A stretch of 64,000 bases of DNA from Apostichopus japonicus (GCF_037975245.1 NC_092582.1:17262577-17326576), one strand, 5' to 3'; positions 37,501 to 52,500 are shown, counted from the first letter of the stretch. The notes: generated by a model not told the origin, from the sequence alone. Program-made: numbers and translations.

Positions 37501-40500
37501 ACTGATGGGCATAGCCAGTAATTTTTATTGGTGGGGTACCCCTTCCAGTAGACCCCCAAAATGCCCATCCCCCATTGACCTAGATGAGCTCATGATGTAA
37601 CCAGTTGAAAACTACTGGAAAATGGTATCACTTCATATGTAAGGGATGGGCATTTCCAGTAATTTATATTGGGGGGGGGGGTACCCCTGCCAGTAGACCC
37701 CCAAAATGTCCATTCCCTCATTGACCTAGGTCAGCTCATGAGATAACCAGTTGAAAAATTACTGGAAAATGATAGGTATCACTTCATATGTAAGGGATGG
37801 GCATTTCCAGCCATTTAAATTGGTGGGGTAACCCTGCCAGTAGACCCCCAAAATGCCCATCCCCCATTGACCTAGATTAGCTCATGAGGTAACCAGTTAA
37901 AAACTACTGTAAAATGATTGGCAGAACTCTATATGTAAGGGATGGGCATTTCCAGTAATTTATATTAGTGGGGTACCCCTGCCAGTAGACCCCCAAAATG
38001 CCCCCCCCCCCTCATTGATCTAGGTCAGCTCATGATTTAACCAGTTGAAAACTACTGGAAAATGATTGACAGGATTCTATATGTAAGGGATGGGCGGACT
38101 CTGGCAGTGGTGGCCCACCAATATAAAATACTGGAAATGCCCATCCTTACATATGAAGTGATACCATTTTCCAGTAGGTTTCAACTGGTCAAATCATGAG
38201 CTCACCTAGGTCAATTAGGGGATGGGCATATTGGGGGTCTACTGGCAGGGGTACCCCACCAATAAAAATTACTGGCTATGCCCATCCCTTGTATCTGAAG
38301 TCCTAACCAACATTTTCAAGTAGGTTTCAAGTGGTTACCTCATGAGCTGACCTAGGTCAGCCGTGAGGGGTCAATTGTTGATCACTGGCAGGGGTACCCC
38401 ACCACCAATAATTACTGGCGATGGCCATTTGTTGCTCTTGGGGCCATACCTGACACATTGTTCTTACTTTGATGTGGTTACCATGAAAACTGATCTAGGT
38501 TAGCTATTAGGTGACTTTAAAATTGCTCTCCCAGCCACATCCACCACAGTGCACAGGAATGCATTGTGAACATTGTGATGTACCAGGCAATTGGTTACCT
38601 TCAAAGCTAACCAAACCCTCTGGACTCCCGCTCTACAGATCAGTGAAAATTTGACCAAACTTATGAAGCTTGCAATAAATGATATACTAGACTTTTTTTT
38701 TTTAAAACAGGTTATGAAAAGTATCTTTAATATCATTAAACAGTTGGGTACAATAGTTAAACTCACTCTTCCATCTTTTTTCTCTATGGTACTTGTTCCT
38801 TTGCTTTTTGGGCTCTTGGATAAACTCTTTTGTCCTGCGAAGGGTACCAATATATCATCTTAAAACATGTCTTTAAGCCATATATAACACAGTTCTCCTC
38901 TTCTGTTGTTGCCTCCACACTGGTGTCGTACATCACAGGAAACCTCACCCTTGACTTAGATATTTGGCTTTTCAATTCCTGCTGGAAAAAAGAAACAGCA
39001 AAGTATTCATCATTTGAAAAAAAAAAATAAATAAAGTTGTCACCACAAAGTTATGTGAGATTTGCTTCCACTATAGTCTCAAAAAACAATCCCAAAGTTT
39101 GAAGCAGACTGTATAAAGCTGAAAATTTGAACGAGAGTGTCATCACCATTGCAACCAGAATCAAATGCCCAGAATACAGAGATAATAAAACATGGGCTAA
39201 ATCTTTGTTTGTTTTTATGATCTTTAAAAATATAAAATTTTAGAAACAGAAATGCACTGAGCCAACTTATTTATAGGCCTAATCGTTTTTAGTTGTTATT
39301 TTGCTTGCTCACATAACAAGCCTGTTTAGACCTAGGCTAGAGGAGAATCAATACTTTGTTACACTAAGTTTGTCTTTCGGTCGTTTTGATTTAGTCTTAC
39401 CAGTAGTACTAAAGTATATAATGGACCGGCGAAGACTAGAGAATACCCAGAGTTTTAGCAACTGCGTTAAACTGTGTCATCTGATCTATTATTTACGTCA
39501 ATGAGTTTCATTCAATCTATGATCAAAAAGAGAAAACTACTTAATCTTAACCTTTAAACTTTGCTACTAAACAGATATGCTTGAATTACAAATAAATGTC
39601 AAAAAACATCATAATCTACGAATCGATGCATATACATATACATAAACAGAATAATTTGAATTCGCGCAAGTGAACACTGCACTACATTGGACAGAAAAAA
39701 AAACGTGCAATTATAGACCAAACTAAACATACTAAATTTCCCGTTACTTCTACATAAAATATCAATACAAATACAACAACTTACTCTTTTGGCAGTATAC
39801 TAAAAGCACATGTTATAATAACTTCAGACTATCAAGCTTTCCTGAGAAAAAAACGGTTAATACTTCTTACAGTAAACAAGTCGACCGTGAAGGAATGTCG
39901 CAATTGTTTCCTGAGCGTGACCGGAAATTAAATACTAAAAAATGATAAATGAAAAGGTTAAATAGAACTGAAGCGTGCATCCTGACTGCTCGCAACATAT
40001 AATACCGTTGACTAGCCAACATAATCTGTTCAGCCTACTGTGACTGTACGTTTGAAGGTCTAGCCTTGCTTATTCAATATCACAAAGCCTACCCATTTAG
40101 ATTCACATGGGAAATTACAGGAAATCTTTACCAAATGAGTGTAGACTTCAAATAAACTATTGAGACCTATAGTTCCAGCATTTGTTTGGGAATGAATTAG
40201 AAGATTATGTGCCACTGTTCAGTCTAGCCCAATACACACATAACACATTGTTAATTGGTGTTTAGAATGCACACTGTAGTGTTGAGAATGCACTGCAGTA
40301 CCCAGTAGAAGCCTATAGGCTACTCACTGTCATTGCACTTGTGTATTGCGAAACGCCAGCGTGACAACGGTAGCGTTACACTAACCATAATACATGAGTA
40401 CTAGTGCCAGTGGCCTAACAATTAACTTTAATTTTATCTTCAAGTTAAAGGAATAACAGGTAGGCCGATGATGGCAGTTAATACCTCCATTCTTCTAAAG

Positions 40501-43500
40501 ACCTTCTTGGGAGATTTACGGTTGAAAGTTGCTTAGAGTGATCGTATGAAACTATGCCAAGTCCAGCAAGCTGCCGTTGCCTCTCGGTTTCCAAATTGAA
40601 GTGAATCGAATTGGGTTAAAATACATTAGTCCGTCGACACCGACTAAGCTACGATTATGGCGTAAATCGGGTGTCCGTATCGTTCTTAGTCCATGGGTTA
40701 AAATACCTTAGTCCGTCGCCACCGACTAAGCTGCGATTATATTTTCCTTAGTCAGTGTAAACTGACTAAGAAGCAGCAATGAAACGAAGATTTTTGCTAG
40801 TTCGTGTGCATTGACTAACGTTACAAACTAATTTAACGTTAGTCCGTGGCAATATTGACTAGTTTATTTTTTCAGTGTAGCAATATCAATTAAACCTACT
40901 TGTAGTCAAAATAGTTTCGTTTTGCGATTGAAAATAATCAATAGCAACACTCATTACTGAAACAATTAGGATGATGAATAAGTTACCTATCAAACACGTT
41001 GGTTTTGGTCCAGACCAGGTACCGTTCGTTCTGCACCCTATTGTAGAGGTACCGGAGATGTGGTAACCCTCGTTGCATTCGAAGTTGACAAAGTCCCCTA
41101 CCAGCATGTTACCGTCACTAGGATGTCTATTACCGTTGCGTATCTGACCTAAGTCTTGACACCAGGCTGGAAGGAGATGTTATCAATTAGTACGGATTTA
41201 TTTAATGATCTTAACCTATGTAATATTTATTTATAAACTAATCTGGTATTCAAAGTGTTATTGCTTCGTTACCCCAAACTATAACCTTCATTATCTTGGC
41301 GATCCTCCAGTGACGGATGTTGTTGCCTGTGGAACTGGGCTACTTGAGGAGGTTTCTCCCTCCCCCTGTGAGAAGGTGTCATATGGTAAGAGTTGATGAG
41401 TTGCAAAATGGTATTTTAGTTTGCAACATTGGAGTACTTTATTTCTAAACTGTGTCCACTATTTATCCACAAAATGAATATCACCATCTGCTCTTTTTCT
41501 ACTTCCCATTATTTTGGTGAGCCTCCACACATTTCGGCGATGCTAAAAAGGGTCACCATACCTACTTTGAATTTCAGAGTAATTCATGACACGCAATGAC
41601 ACCGAGTATGGGAGGATGTCTTCAATATATTCTGTGCTTTCGTGTCATGTATCGGAGCATTTGTACAGTTGTACTGATAGGGTGAGTAATATCCTTTATC
41701 ATGATTCAATTAGATTGAGGTTAGAAACTGCACGTGCTCTCAGTGAGACGACACCCTCCCAATGGATTAGCCAAGCAAAATTGGTCCCAACCGACTGACT
41801 GTAGCATTAAATCTATAAAGAGCTTATCACATTAAGAAAGTGGCAGGGAGTCAGCGACTGATCAAATTGTTATATATATACTGTGTCCTTAACCTTTATG
41901 GAAGGTTTAAATTGTTGCGATAAAAGCAATAACATTTGTTGACCTGTGAGTCTTCAGATAAATAATGACAGCAATGTATGAGTGTGCAAGTTGTGATGCG
42001 CACAGTCAAAATTTAATACTCTAGCCATGTTTATGTTTCGATAGAACTCATTCCTGAATGTGATACAAAGCAACTGCTTTAAAATATAAAATAAAACATT
42101 CCAGATTTCAAGTATATGCAAATGTTTTTTGAGCTTGATTAGAGAGGTAAATTTTTAAATATTTTCCAATGGTGTAACGAAATAAATATTAATGCAACTG
42201 TATTAACCCTGTTAATACTTTTTAGGCTAAACTGATTACTTTACGTATCGGTTAAAGTTTGCTTTTGTGTATATCTTCTAAATTCTTTACGTTGTAAGAC
42301 TATGTCATTTGTGAGGTAATGATGATATCACATATAAATCACGGCCAGGCAGTTTAAAACTTATAAATAACTTTTCAACTATCTTTAAAAACGAAGACGG
42401 TTTGCGTCAGAAACGTTTTACTCCAAGCACTCAACAAAGGTCGGTTGGAAATTTTGCAATGTTATAGCGGCATGTGAAAAAAAAAATCATAGAATTAAAA
42501 ATAACTTGCAATCCTTTCCATGATTGCGGTTTAACATTAAGGTCACCCTTACCGTGAATTTGTTTAACAGTTTGGAATTTTAGATTATTTTGAAAATGTT
42601 TGAATTTTTCCTTCTTGTGAGAGACACTCCAGTTATTTATATCATTAATGTTGATACGTTTTGAGGAGTTTTTCGGAGGGGTTTATTTAGACCTTTAGGA
42701 GGAGATATGTTAACAAAGAGGAATGTGTTTACATTATATGTATAAGGTGATTGAAATGTAGCATTATATGGTATGCAAGATTTTGAAAGTTTTGAAACAT
42801 TCACTTCCTTTTATTTAATATTCACAGGCGCGCGGAAGCATGAGACATACCTCCAGAAATATGACATATCGTCCATCATCACCCAAATCAAAGACATAGT
42901 TATATATTGCCTACAGATGCATCTTCCACGCAAACCAAATAGCACCTTTTTGGATGGGAGATATGATATCGGAAAGGATTCTATAAGGTGAGGGGGGATA
43001 CGATGTATTTTTCTCAATCAGTCTTTTACCAGCCTTTACGAAAATTATATGATGGTGTGAGGGCGAGTCAGAGAGATGACAGAGCGAGATAGGGGAAGGA
43101 TAAGGGGAGGGTGAAGGGGAGTTAGAAAACAGAGCAGTCGGAAACTATAGACATTGCGATACTTCTGCTGGTCATAATTTCCATAGTGTAAAAACACCAG
43201 CCTGGTAACATTGCATGACATATAACAAGATTCCTCACCACGAACTTCAAGGGATATATTAACGAATTTGCCCGAGTCTCCTCGGACAACACACGAATAG
43301 TTGCCAGACATGGACCTCCGTAGGGGCTGTAGGCTTAATTTGTACCAGTCGTTTCCTGAAAGAGAAACAGAGGTTATTGCATACCATTGATAGCGAAAAA
43401 TGTGCAAATTCATCAGATGTATATTGCTGTTCCTATATTACTATTATTTTGTTTTTGGTAGGGAGGGGCTTGCAATAAACCCCCCCTCGTAGCTACGTGT

Positions 43501-46500
43501 TGAAGGGTATAATCCTTCCGCCACCCTAACAAACAGATGGTTGGAAATAATGGTGGCAATTGTTAGCTCGCTGAATATTTCAACCTGCTATGTTGTTGAC
43601 CTTCAAATGCAAAAAATGGGAGCAAGTCACTGAATTGAACATCTTCCAGCCGAATATGTACCCACCTGGTTCTCTCGTTCCAGATAGGTGATTGCTTCCT
43701 AAGTTGAAATACCACCTAGGTCTTTTATACGTAGGTACTTTGCAAGACATTTCGAGGAATCTATCTCCTTCGTAGGCTATAACTTTTTCGTTTATCATAG
43801 TAAAGTTATTAGATACACGAATCTGGTAATCGTGTTGACCACTTGTATCTGAGGAAATTAAAGAAAAAACACAAGTAGCAAAATATGAATGTATTGTCCC
43901 TCTATTTCCGTTCAGGTTTTACAGAAACACTTGTTCAACACCTGTAGTGGTAAAGCTATCAATTATAGTAAGTTACTCTCTTAAAGCGTTTTTAATAAAG
44001 AGAGAGCCACAGCCGTCGGTAAATGTATGTGTTAGAGGAAGTATTTATGTGAAGACATTTCTCTTTTTTTGTAACACCAGCGCTAAAAGGGATTAAAATA
44101 TTGGAATTTACTTTAAAATAAAAAAAGACAAGACACTTGTCCACTCATGTCTTACCCAGAATACACTGTGGAAAGTCCCCCTCCGTCCATTGTCCATCTT
44201 GACAAACGAATCTGTTTGTACCTATCATCCTGTAACCTTCTTTACACACATAAATGACGTAACCGCCATGGTGTCGGTGATGCGACGAATTTACTCTAGT
44301 GGCATCTCTTGGTGTAGGTTGAAGTTCCCTGCACTTAACTAATGGCAAAGATGGCAAAGAAGATGTTTGAGGGAGGGGAAGGTATGTGGAAAAGGTAAAT
44401 AGAAAGGAAAAAAGAAAACGCTCGTTAATAAGTAATTGACCCATGATGTGAAGTTCGGGTTCAATTATAACGATGAACCGATTGTGAGCACAAGCAAATG
44501 AATGAAACACGAATCAGGTCTCCTTCTCTCGTCTTTTGTCCCCTCCAACAAATTAATCTCATTGCTTACATTTGCAAGAAGGCTCTGTTCCACTCAGTCG
44601 GTTTTCGTGTGAGCAACTCCTGACAGCGTCACCATCCAGGGTCGTCGTGGAACGATCGGTACATTTATATTGTACAGTCTCGTTATAATTTAAGTAATCT
44701 CTATCCGGTTCTTCAAAGTATCTTAGCCGTCCAGTTGGTTGAGAAAGTGGACATCTAATTGCTACATTTGGCAAAAAAGAAAAAAGAAAAAAATGAAACC
44801 CCAGAAGAGACCATCAGTTGATATTTGAAATAGCATGAGCTATAAGATATGATGCGCTTGTATTTTGGGTTTCTACGTTACAATGTGAAGGAGAAAAAAG
44901 TTTCAATTCGTTTTGTTGTGTGATGCCAGATGTTTAATCAAACAACAACATCAATGTTTTAACAAATATGCCGGTCATTGCCAGTCATAGCATCCTGGAG
45001 TGTAGCTGTTTTCAGTACAATGTACAGTTATCTGTATACGATATACATTTCAGTGATGATACCAGAACCTTTATGGGAGTCGGGCGGGACAGTGGTAAGT
45101 GAGTTGGGGCGTACCTGTACAATTTGGAACGCCTCCACATGACCACTGGCTGTCAGTTTGACATGTGCAATGGATAGGGCCTGGTGTTTTTAGGAAGAAA
45201 CCTTCAACACAAGCGAATGTCACAACGTCGTGGACAATGTAATTACCGGTCCCACTTCGTTGAACCGTCAAATTAGGTCCAGGCACAAGTGGTGGGCAGT
45301 TGTTTGCTGTAATGAAATTATTCTCTTAAATAAATGAAAATGTTATTTTAAGATGTAAGAAAAATACATAGAAGAATGTAAATAACATCATACTGGTAAA
45401 ATGCCTTCAAATTCTATCATTTCATTTTCAGATAACGTCATTTAAATCTTTTTCAAAGTGTACTATCTCAGGGTGTTTTTGTTTTAGTTTTCTTCAATAT
45501 TTGAATTAGAGATAAAGGAATAGTTTACAAAGTTCACTAGAAATGTCAAGATTAAATTTCCTTTCACAGGCCAAAGGAGATATACCCTGAAATGTCTTTT
45601 TAAGTGTAATAATGTACTCGGTCGGAACAACTGGCTTGCGGGCGCTTTGTAGGGAGGGATTCAGTGACTCACGGTCATTGCTTGTTAAAAGTAGCTCTTA
45701 AAAGTGTCACAACAAACTTGCCTTCTTTTGGCTTATAAGTAAATTTACGGTAACACTTGCGACATCTTAAAGTATATGCAAACTTGCACTACGATATATA
45801 CACTCCGTCAAAAGTTCATAACTAAATAGAAATATGACCATACTTTCTGAATGTGATGAGTTTTAAAAGTCCTTGATACCAATTCCGTTCTCATAGATAA
45901 GTATACCCATTACCAGCCACCCCCCCCCCCCTAACAACCCCCAAACAAAGCTTGTTCGTTTCAAATGTCAGCAGGATAAGTCTCTTTATACATTGAAAAA
46001 GCTCTAGAAAAACTTAAAGCTTTACACCAAACATGTAAGGCGCCAATGTCTGATGCATAGCAAAGAAGATGAAAAAAAAATTCAAAAAACGATGCAGTTA
46101 TATTGAAGATTCGTCTAAATTCCCTGATTGATATAACCTCACCTAAGCAAGACGGATTGCTGCCGCTCCAAGTTCGATTTCCTAAACAGGTACGGGTAGA
46201 TGTGCCTTGTAATGTGTAACCAGCTGTACATTCGTAATAGACAGTAGCGGAAACGGAATAATCTAGGCCGATTTGAATCAAATTTTCTGATCTTCCTGGC
46301 GGATCACAAGTTGGTACTGAAAAGGACAGAGTAGAACGTTAAAAGTGACTTATGCAAGAGAGTCAAGATTTTAAAGATATTGTAACTTTTACACTCTGGT
46401 TGGGAGACAGTTTCATCATTCCTACAATCACACCATATCATTATAACACCTGGCGTGTTTTTACATGGCATTGGAGGTTGATGTAGTTAACCACACCGAT

Positions 46501-49500
46501 ACGGTTCGCCTCAGCAGGGAACGGCTGTGGATGCAACGATTCTTCCCCATGGTCTCAACATCCAAGAATGGAATGACTAAACACCATCGGTAACCTCACT
46601 CACTTTACCCATACCTCTCTCCCTCTATCTCTCTTTCCTCACACTGCTCTATTCATCACAATTCCGTCCCATCCTCGATACTCAACTGTTATTTTCTTCC
46701 TACTTCACCATTTTCCTGCTCCCCTTTCACCTATATACTTACTATTCAACCCACATTGCTACATCGTTCTACGTAGTTCAACTCCATATTACATACATAC
46801 AGGCCTTTCATGATATAAGCGGTTTCATCTCATTTGCTCAGTCTATGCTAACTCTATTCACTGTTCATTGGTCCAATTTAGCTGTCTAGTGTTCAATGTG
46901 TGCTTTCTGTTTTCTGTTTCACAGTTTGCCTTTGAAGAAGATCCTGCTCGGATCGAAACGTCAAGCCCTTTATACCATTTAACACCCCGAGCAGTTATGA
47001 TGGCGAGCAATACTTCCAGATTGTTTTCAAACTTAGATGGAAAGCTCTATAGGTTTGTTATACTCCTCTGCGTCATGTAGACTAAAGCTAATGATTATGT
47101 GATCTCAATATAACAAAGACTTACGAAGACATTGCCCTCTAATACGAGACCAAGAACCATCTTCGCTACAAACGATTTCCCCGTCTCCTTCAAGGCTATA
47201 ACCTTCGTTACAAGTGTAAGTTACTTTAGCTACATTTCTGCTCCAGGAGGCGTGATCCATGGACGGCGGATCCTGGCAAGTTATGTTATCTGTAAAGTGG
47301 ACAAAAAACACCGTACAATCTTGTTTACTACATGAAAGCAGCGGTATTATCACGCAACGCAATGACGTGCATAGGATTCCAATGGTGGCAGTGGTCATGG
47401 TGGTGTGTGTGGGGGGGGGTGGGGGAGGGATAAAAAACTTCTCGTGACTGATTTAGATGAGGGCATGAACCTTTTATGGACGGGCTGTAGACCAGTCAGA
47501 ATTGTTGCGCAGGAGGGCTGCTTGGACGTTAATAAGTGAAATTGTGCTTCTGATGCATATTCAGACTACGGCTAAGGTCATTGAGGCGGAGTGAGGCGGT
47601 TCACGTGCTATTTTAAAAACAAACCCAAAACTGTTAATATCATATCAGATGATCAAAAGAGAACCTTTGAATGACATTTAACACCATCTTTCGTTTGACA
47701 ATTGTTTCTTTTATTGCGGAGTAAACATGCTATCGGAGGATGAGTATAGAGCTACTGTTTTCCTTTATTGACTTTTAGTATTGTGTGGAAGGAACTAAGC
47801 TGATAGACTGTGTTTTACATTAAATAGTACAGCCACTTTCATTCTTGAGCATCGGGTTAAAAGATTGATTTCCCACAAATCTTTAACGTGGTACAGAAAT
47901 ACCGCTTGGACATATTAAAGCATTGTTTCGTAACAGTCTGCAATATATCAAATTCATTTTGGGTCTTTAAAGGCATCTTTTAATTTGACATTTCCTTCGT
48001 TTCGGAGGAGCTGATGTACATCGAGTTTTGCGTTTGCCTAACGAAATTAGCACAAAGTAGGACCTATTGGTAGTTTAAGTACTCTAGGTACCTGACCAAT
48101 TTAGCCCATATTCTGTACATTTGTAGTGTGTGATATTCTTACTCAAAAATCTGTTAAACGTTTTCGAAGAGCTCTTTTCGTGGTCAAGAATATACACATT
48201 TGAGGTTTTGAACAATCCTTTAATTATGTGCAATATATGACGTGGTGTGTTATCAAATATTCTTATTTAAGGCCTTAATAAGTTAAACCTTAATTACAAG
48301 CTCACATATATCATTTGAATAATGTGATGTTACACTTTTCAAACAGGACAATAAAATACTCCGGAGACTACAACCCTGGGTCAGTATCCTTGAGACGAAG
48401 ATTGTAAAACAAAGGGAAACCATAACAGAAAATTAGGCAATCACTCTCTTTACATCATCGATGTGCATAAATATAGCTAATGTTTATTCATTACGAATTA
48501 AGAAAAGACTTGTAAAATGGTAAATCTTTGATGGATTTTGATGGGAGTTGCAACTATTTTCATGAATTCTAATGCCTATTCGAGTGATTAGGACAATGTT
48601 GTTCATAGGTGTCCGTCTTAAATATATCAAAACAGTGAAAAAGATAACGCCTGAGGATCTAATTTAAAGTTTCTAACCTTATGGTTTTATTAACACTAAA
48701 ATTCTGAAGAAAGCAATTGATGAGTAATTAAAGAATCATCCATGAACGTGCATGAGCCTAAATTTTGGCCTACAGATTGTAAATGCTGCCTGGCTGAAAA
48801 TATAGACAAACTTCAAACATCTTATGTGATTGAGTTAAGTATATGTCATTGAAGATACAAAACATAATCTACTTTTAGAATGAATGTTAAAACACATTCA
48901 TCGATAGCGTAAAATTGTCATACCGTCTTGCTTCAAGCATTGCGGAATTGGTCCATTCCAATTTCCATCAGAAAGACAGTGCAGAGTCTCTGGTCCATAC
49001 AACAAACCTTTTTGACAACCAAATCTGATCGTTTGACCAAAATTATCGATGGGAGGATTTGGCAAAATGACGTACCCATCTGATGAATGCCGCGGCTGTG
49101 AGCAATCTATAGCTGTATAACGGAGAGAGAGCAAAAATATCTATGTTCACATTTGTTTAATTTGAACAAGAATTTGAACAAGGACTATCGTAATTTATGA
49201 TTACAAACCGTATAAATCTATTGAATGTATTAAAGGAATAACGAAGGCAGGGATCAAAAACAATTTATATTATTCAGTAACCTCAAAACTATCTTTTATT
49301 CGATTTTTAAGTTAACCTCTTCCCACTGGACTGAATACGCTCACTTTGAATATTGGCTCCTACTAGTAAGGCCTAATCACAATGCACAGTAAGCCGCCAT
49401 TGTTTATGTAATACGCTTGAAATTCATATTGATGACGTAAGAGAGGAACAACTCTCTTAACAAAGTCGTCTTCCTTGTGGTAGACACCCCCTGGAAAATA

Positions 49501-52500
49501 TTCAGCTGTTGTTGCTAGGACTAGAACTTAAAAGGCCTTGCAATTCCTATAAGCCCAACGCAGCTTAAAAAGTACTCTTTTCTTAAAACTTTCGTTCATA
49601 AAAAATCCTAGGTGACGCTAAGCAAGCACACTGACGCTATGCCTAGGCTACGCTAAAGTAACAATGTAGCCTTATATACAGCACGCCTTGCCAGACTTAG
49701 GATTATTTCATAACCAATTCAAATGGAATGTTCACGGATGTCGCTCATCTCACTGTGGTATCTCTTAGTACCGCTTTATTTGGCAAACGGTTTCAAATTT
49801 TGTATTGATTGTTAAACAGCTTCCTTTAACCTACTCGGTTCAAGCAGTAGCCTTCTGCTTATATAAATAATCTTCTCATCTGGTTTACAACAGGACACTA
49901 ATATAGATTATTATAGCATTCCCCACATTGCATGGGCCCAGGTGTGACATATTAACTGATAAATTTAATATTAAGAAACCTTTCCTTTTCATGCAGTAAA
50001 AGTTATGGTATATTGGATGAAAATAAGTTGCCTTTAAATAGTCTTGTCTGCAGTACGGAAAGGTTACATTGATTGATTGAGTTTTTCGGTGAGGAATATT
50101 TCGTCTTCACTGTAGAGGTCTCATTGTAAATTCAACAGGGAATATCCTTCACTATTACCAATACAAAGTGTCTGTGTGTGTAATATCATAATATAAGTTG
50201 GTCTTACGTTGATGGACACAAATAAAACCGCATTTCTGGTCACAAGTACATCTTTCCTCTTGTGTACAATCACTGTCCGAGACGCATGAGTGATTACAGC
50301 CGTAATGCAAGGCGTAGAAGCCGTCACGGGTAGGACACCCTTTATAGAAAGGACAACATGATAATTAAAAGGAAAATGGGAATATTTGATATCATTATAA
50401 TAGACATTTAACCTTTACATATTGTTTTCTACCATTAATGGTTGTGTAATCGATACACATATGTCAAAAAGATGTTAGCAAAATATGAAATAACTCCAAG
50501 ACTACGTTTGAAATAATATTGTTGACCATTTGGGATGTATATGAAACAAAACTAGTCATTCTTATTATATTATGATTTAGGGAAGGATGGAAGGAAGGAT
50601 GGTTGAATTCATGCATGGTTCGATAGATTGATATATATATACATGCAGACAGGCAAAGCCTGATTGAATAACGACCTTCTCACGATTTAGGCGACTTAAA
50701 TAGAAACTCACCTCGCCGTTCGAGGTCATTTCCATGCTTCACTTTTCAATTATTTTCCAATGAAGCAGATAACGTGCTGGACTTTTCTTCACATGCCAGC
50801 TGGGGGGGGGGGGGGGGAACTGTATTTTTTACAAAATATTGTTTTTTATGGTTTGCCAGATATTATCTGATTATAATATTTTGTTGTAATCAGTGCATGA
50901 TCAGTGGGTGGTTTGTGGTATAACCGCGACATGTTTGTATCTTGCTGAGTTCTCCTGAAAATGACACATTTTTAAAAGTGTGGCTTACCAAAACGTACTA
51001 TATAAGTTCAAGACTTCGTTAACTAATTTTGGATTGAAACGTACTAACTATAATACTCAAAGTAGGAATGCATTTGATTGAAAATTAAGACGGCTCACTT
51101 TAGATTGTCTTCACCAAATGAATGTTGTAGGGCAATTAATAAATGATTTCGATTCCATTCGATTGCATCCATCGAGCAGACGAGACATCTCCATTATATA
51201 TTAACCATGTTTAACGTTTACTTTTAAGTTATTTGAACTAAACAGTAATCCCAGCCAATTGGCATGTAATGCCATTGCATATTAGTTTCGAATAACAATA
51301 AATAATATCAACATGAATTTTAAATTGCTAATGTAAACGAATTCGTTACCTTCATCTCTATATAAATAAACACGAATTAATTTTAAGCTTCTCTCTCATA
51401 TATCACATATCAACCCCTTTGTTTTTAATCCACTCGTATTTTTATATTTATGGTAGTACCAAGAAAATAATCAAGTACAAAGTTTCCAGTGTTTCTTTCT
51501 TCAAACTAATTGTAAATAAACTGAATAATTTAGGAAAGGGAGATAAAAGAAAATGATTTACCAAAATATTTTGGATTGAAATATAGTTTCTAAATAGAAA
51601 TAAAAATTAAGAAGAAAAAACACCCCACTATTCAATCAAAAAGAGGGAATTAATTTCTCCCTTAAGGAAACAACTGAAGTAAATGCTATCAACTCTCTTT
51701 TTTTTCAATGACAAAATAAAGCACGGCAGCTCGTCATTCATAGCATAGAAATTTGTTTTTTACTTTGAAAGAATGGATTAGTTAAAAGAAATCAAGTAAA
51801 GCCTTTGTCTTTATTTTTCTTTCATTTAAATACATGTAAAAGAAGAATGCATATTCTCAGAGGAAGGGAAATGACAGGCAACACATTTAATTTAATGCTG
51901 CATTAGATATTAATCTGGTTGCCAGATATCAGCCACGAATAATTAAACTATTTGATTTTAGCGATAACACATGTGCTTATAATTCCCGTTTCTCATGTGA
52001 AGCCTACACGTGTTTGTTTCCACAGAACCACTTAAAAACTATCCGAACAGGGTAAACTATAACCTGGTTCTACATTTCATTATTGATTTGTCTCATCGTT
52101 TCTTATGTAAGAACATCTGATTACCAGAGCTCAGGCAAAGCCAAATGTTGTAAGTCATCACTGCGGCATTGAGTATAGGTTACTTATAAGTACTACGGAG
52201 GGACGGGCTACGCAGTCAACCAAAGAACATGAGAGGAACAAAAAACCCGAAAAAAAAATACCGCGAGCGGTACTTAGAACTTTGCACATTTAGTTACTTA
52301 GGCCTATACAGTGAAAGCCAAAGGCAAAAATTAACGTAAGTTCGTAATTACTGATCCTAAATAACCTTCTTATCTGTCTTAAATCAAACCCTAAATAACC
52401 ATACTATACTGTAAATACACCCGATACACACATAGAACACAGTTACTACTGTAAATTTTAAAGTTTTGTACCTCAGTAAAACTGGCTCGTGCTATAAATC

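Noticed and set aside
38500-38975. Protein-coding gene on the minus strand inside the 4.7-kb element
   Set aside because: The protein-like stretch (38975-38784) soon ends, shifts frame and runs into the palindrome arm; at most a captured or decayed fragment.
41579-41681. Coding exon on the plus strand with good acceptor and donor
   Set aside because: Stops in all three frames; could only be non-coding.
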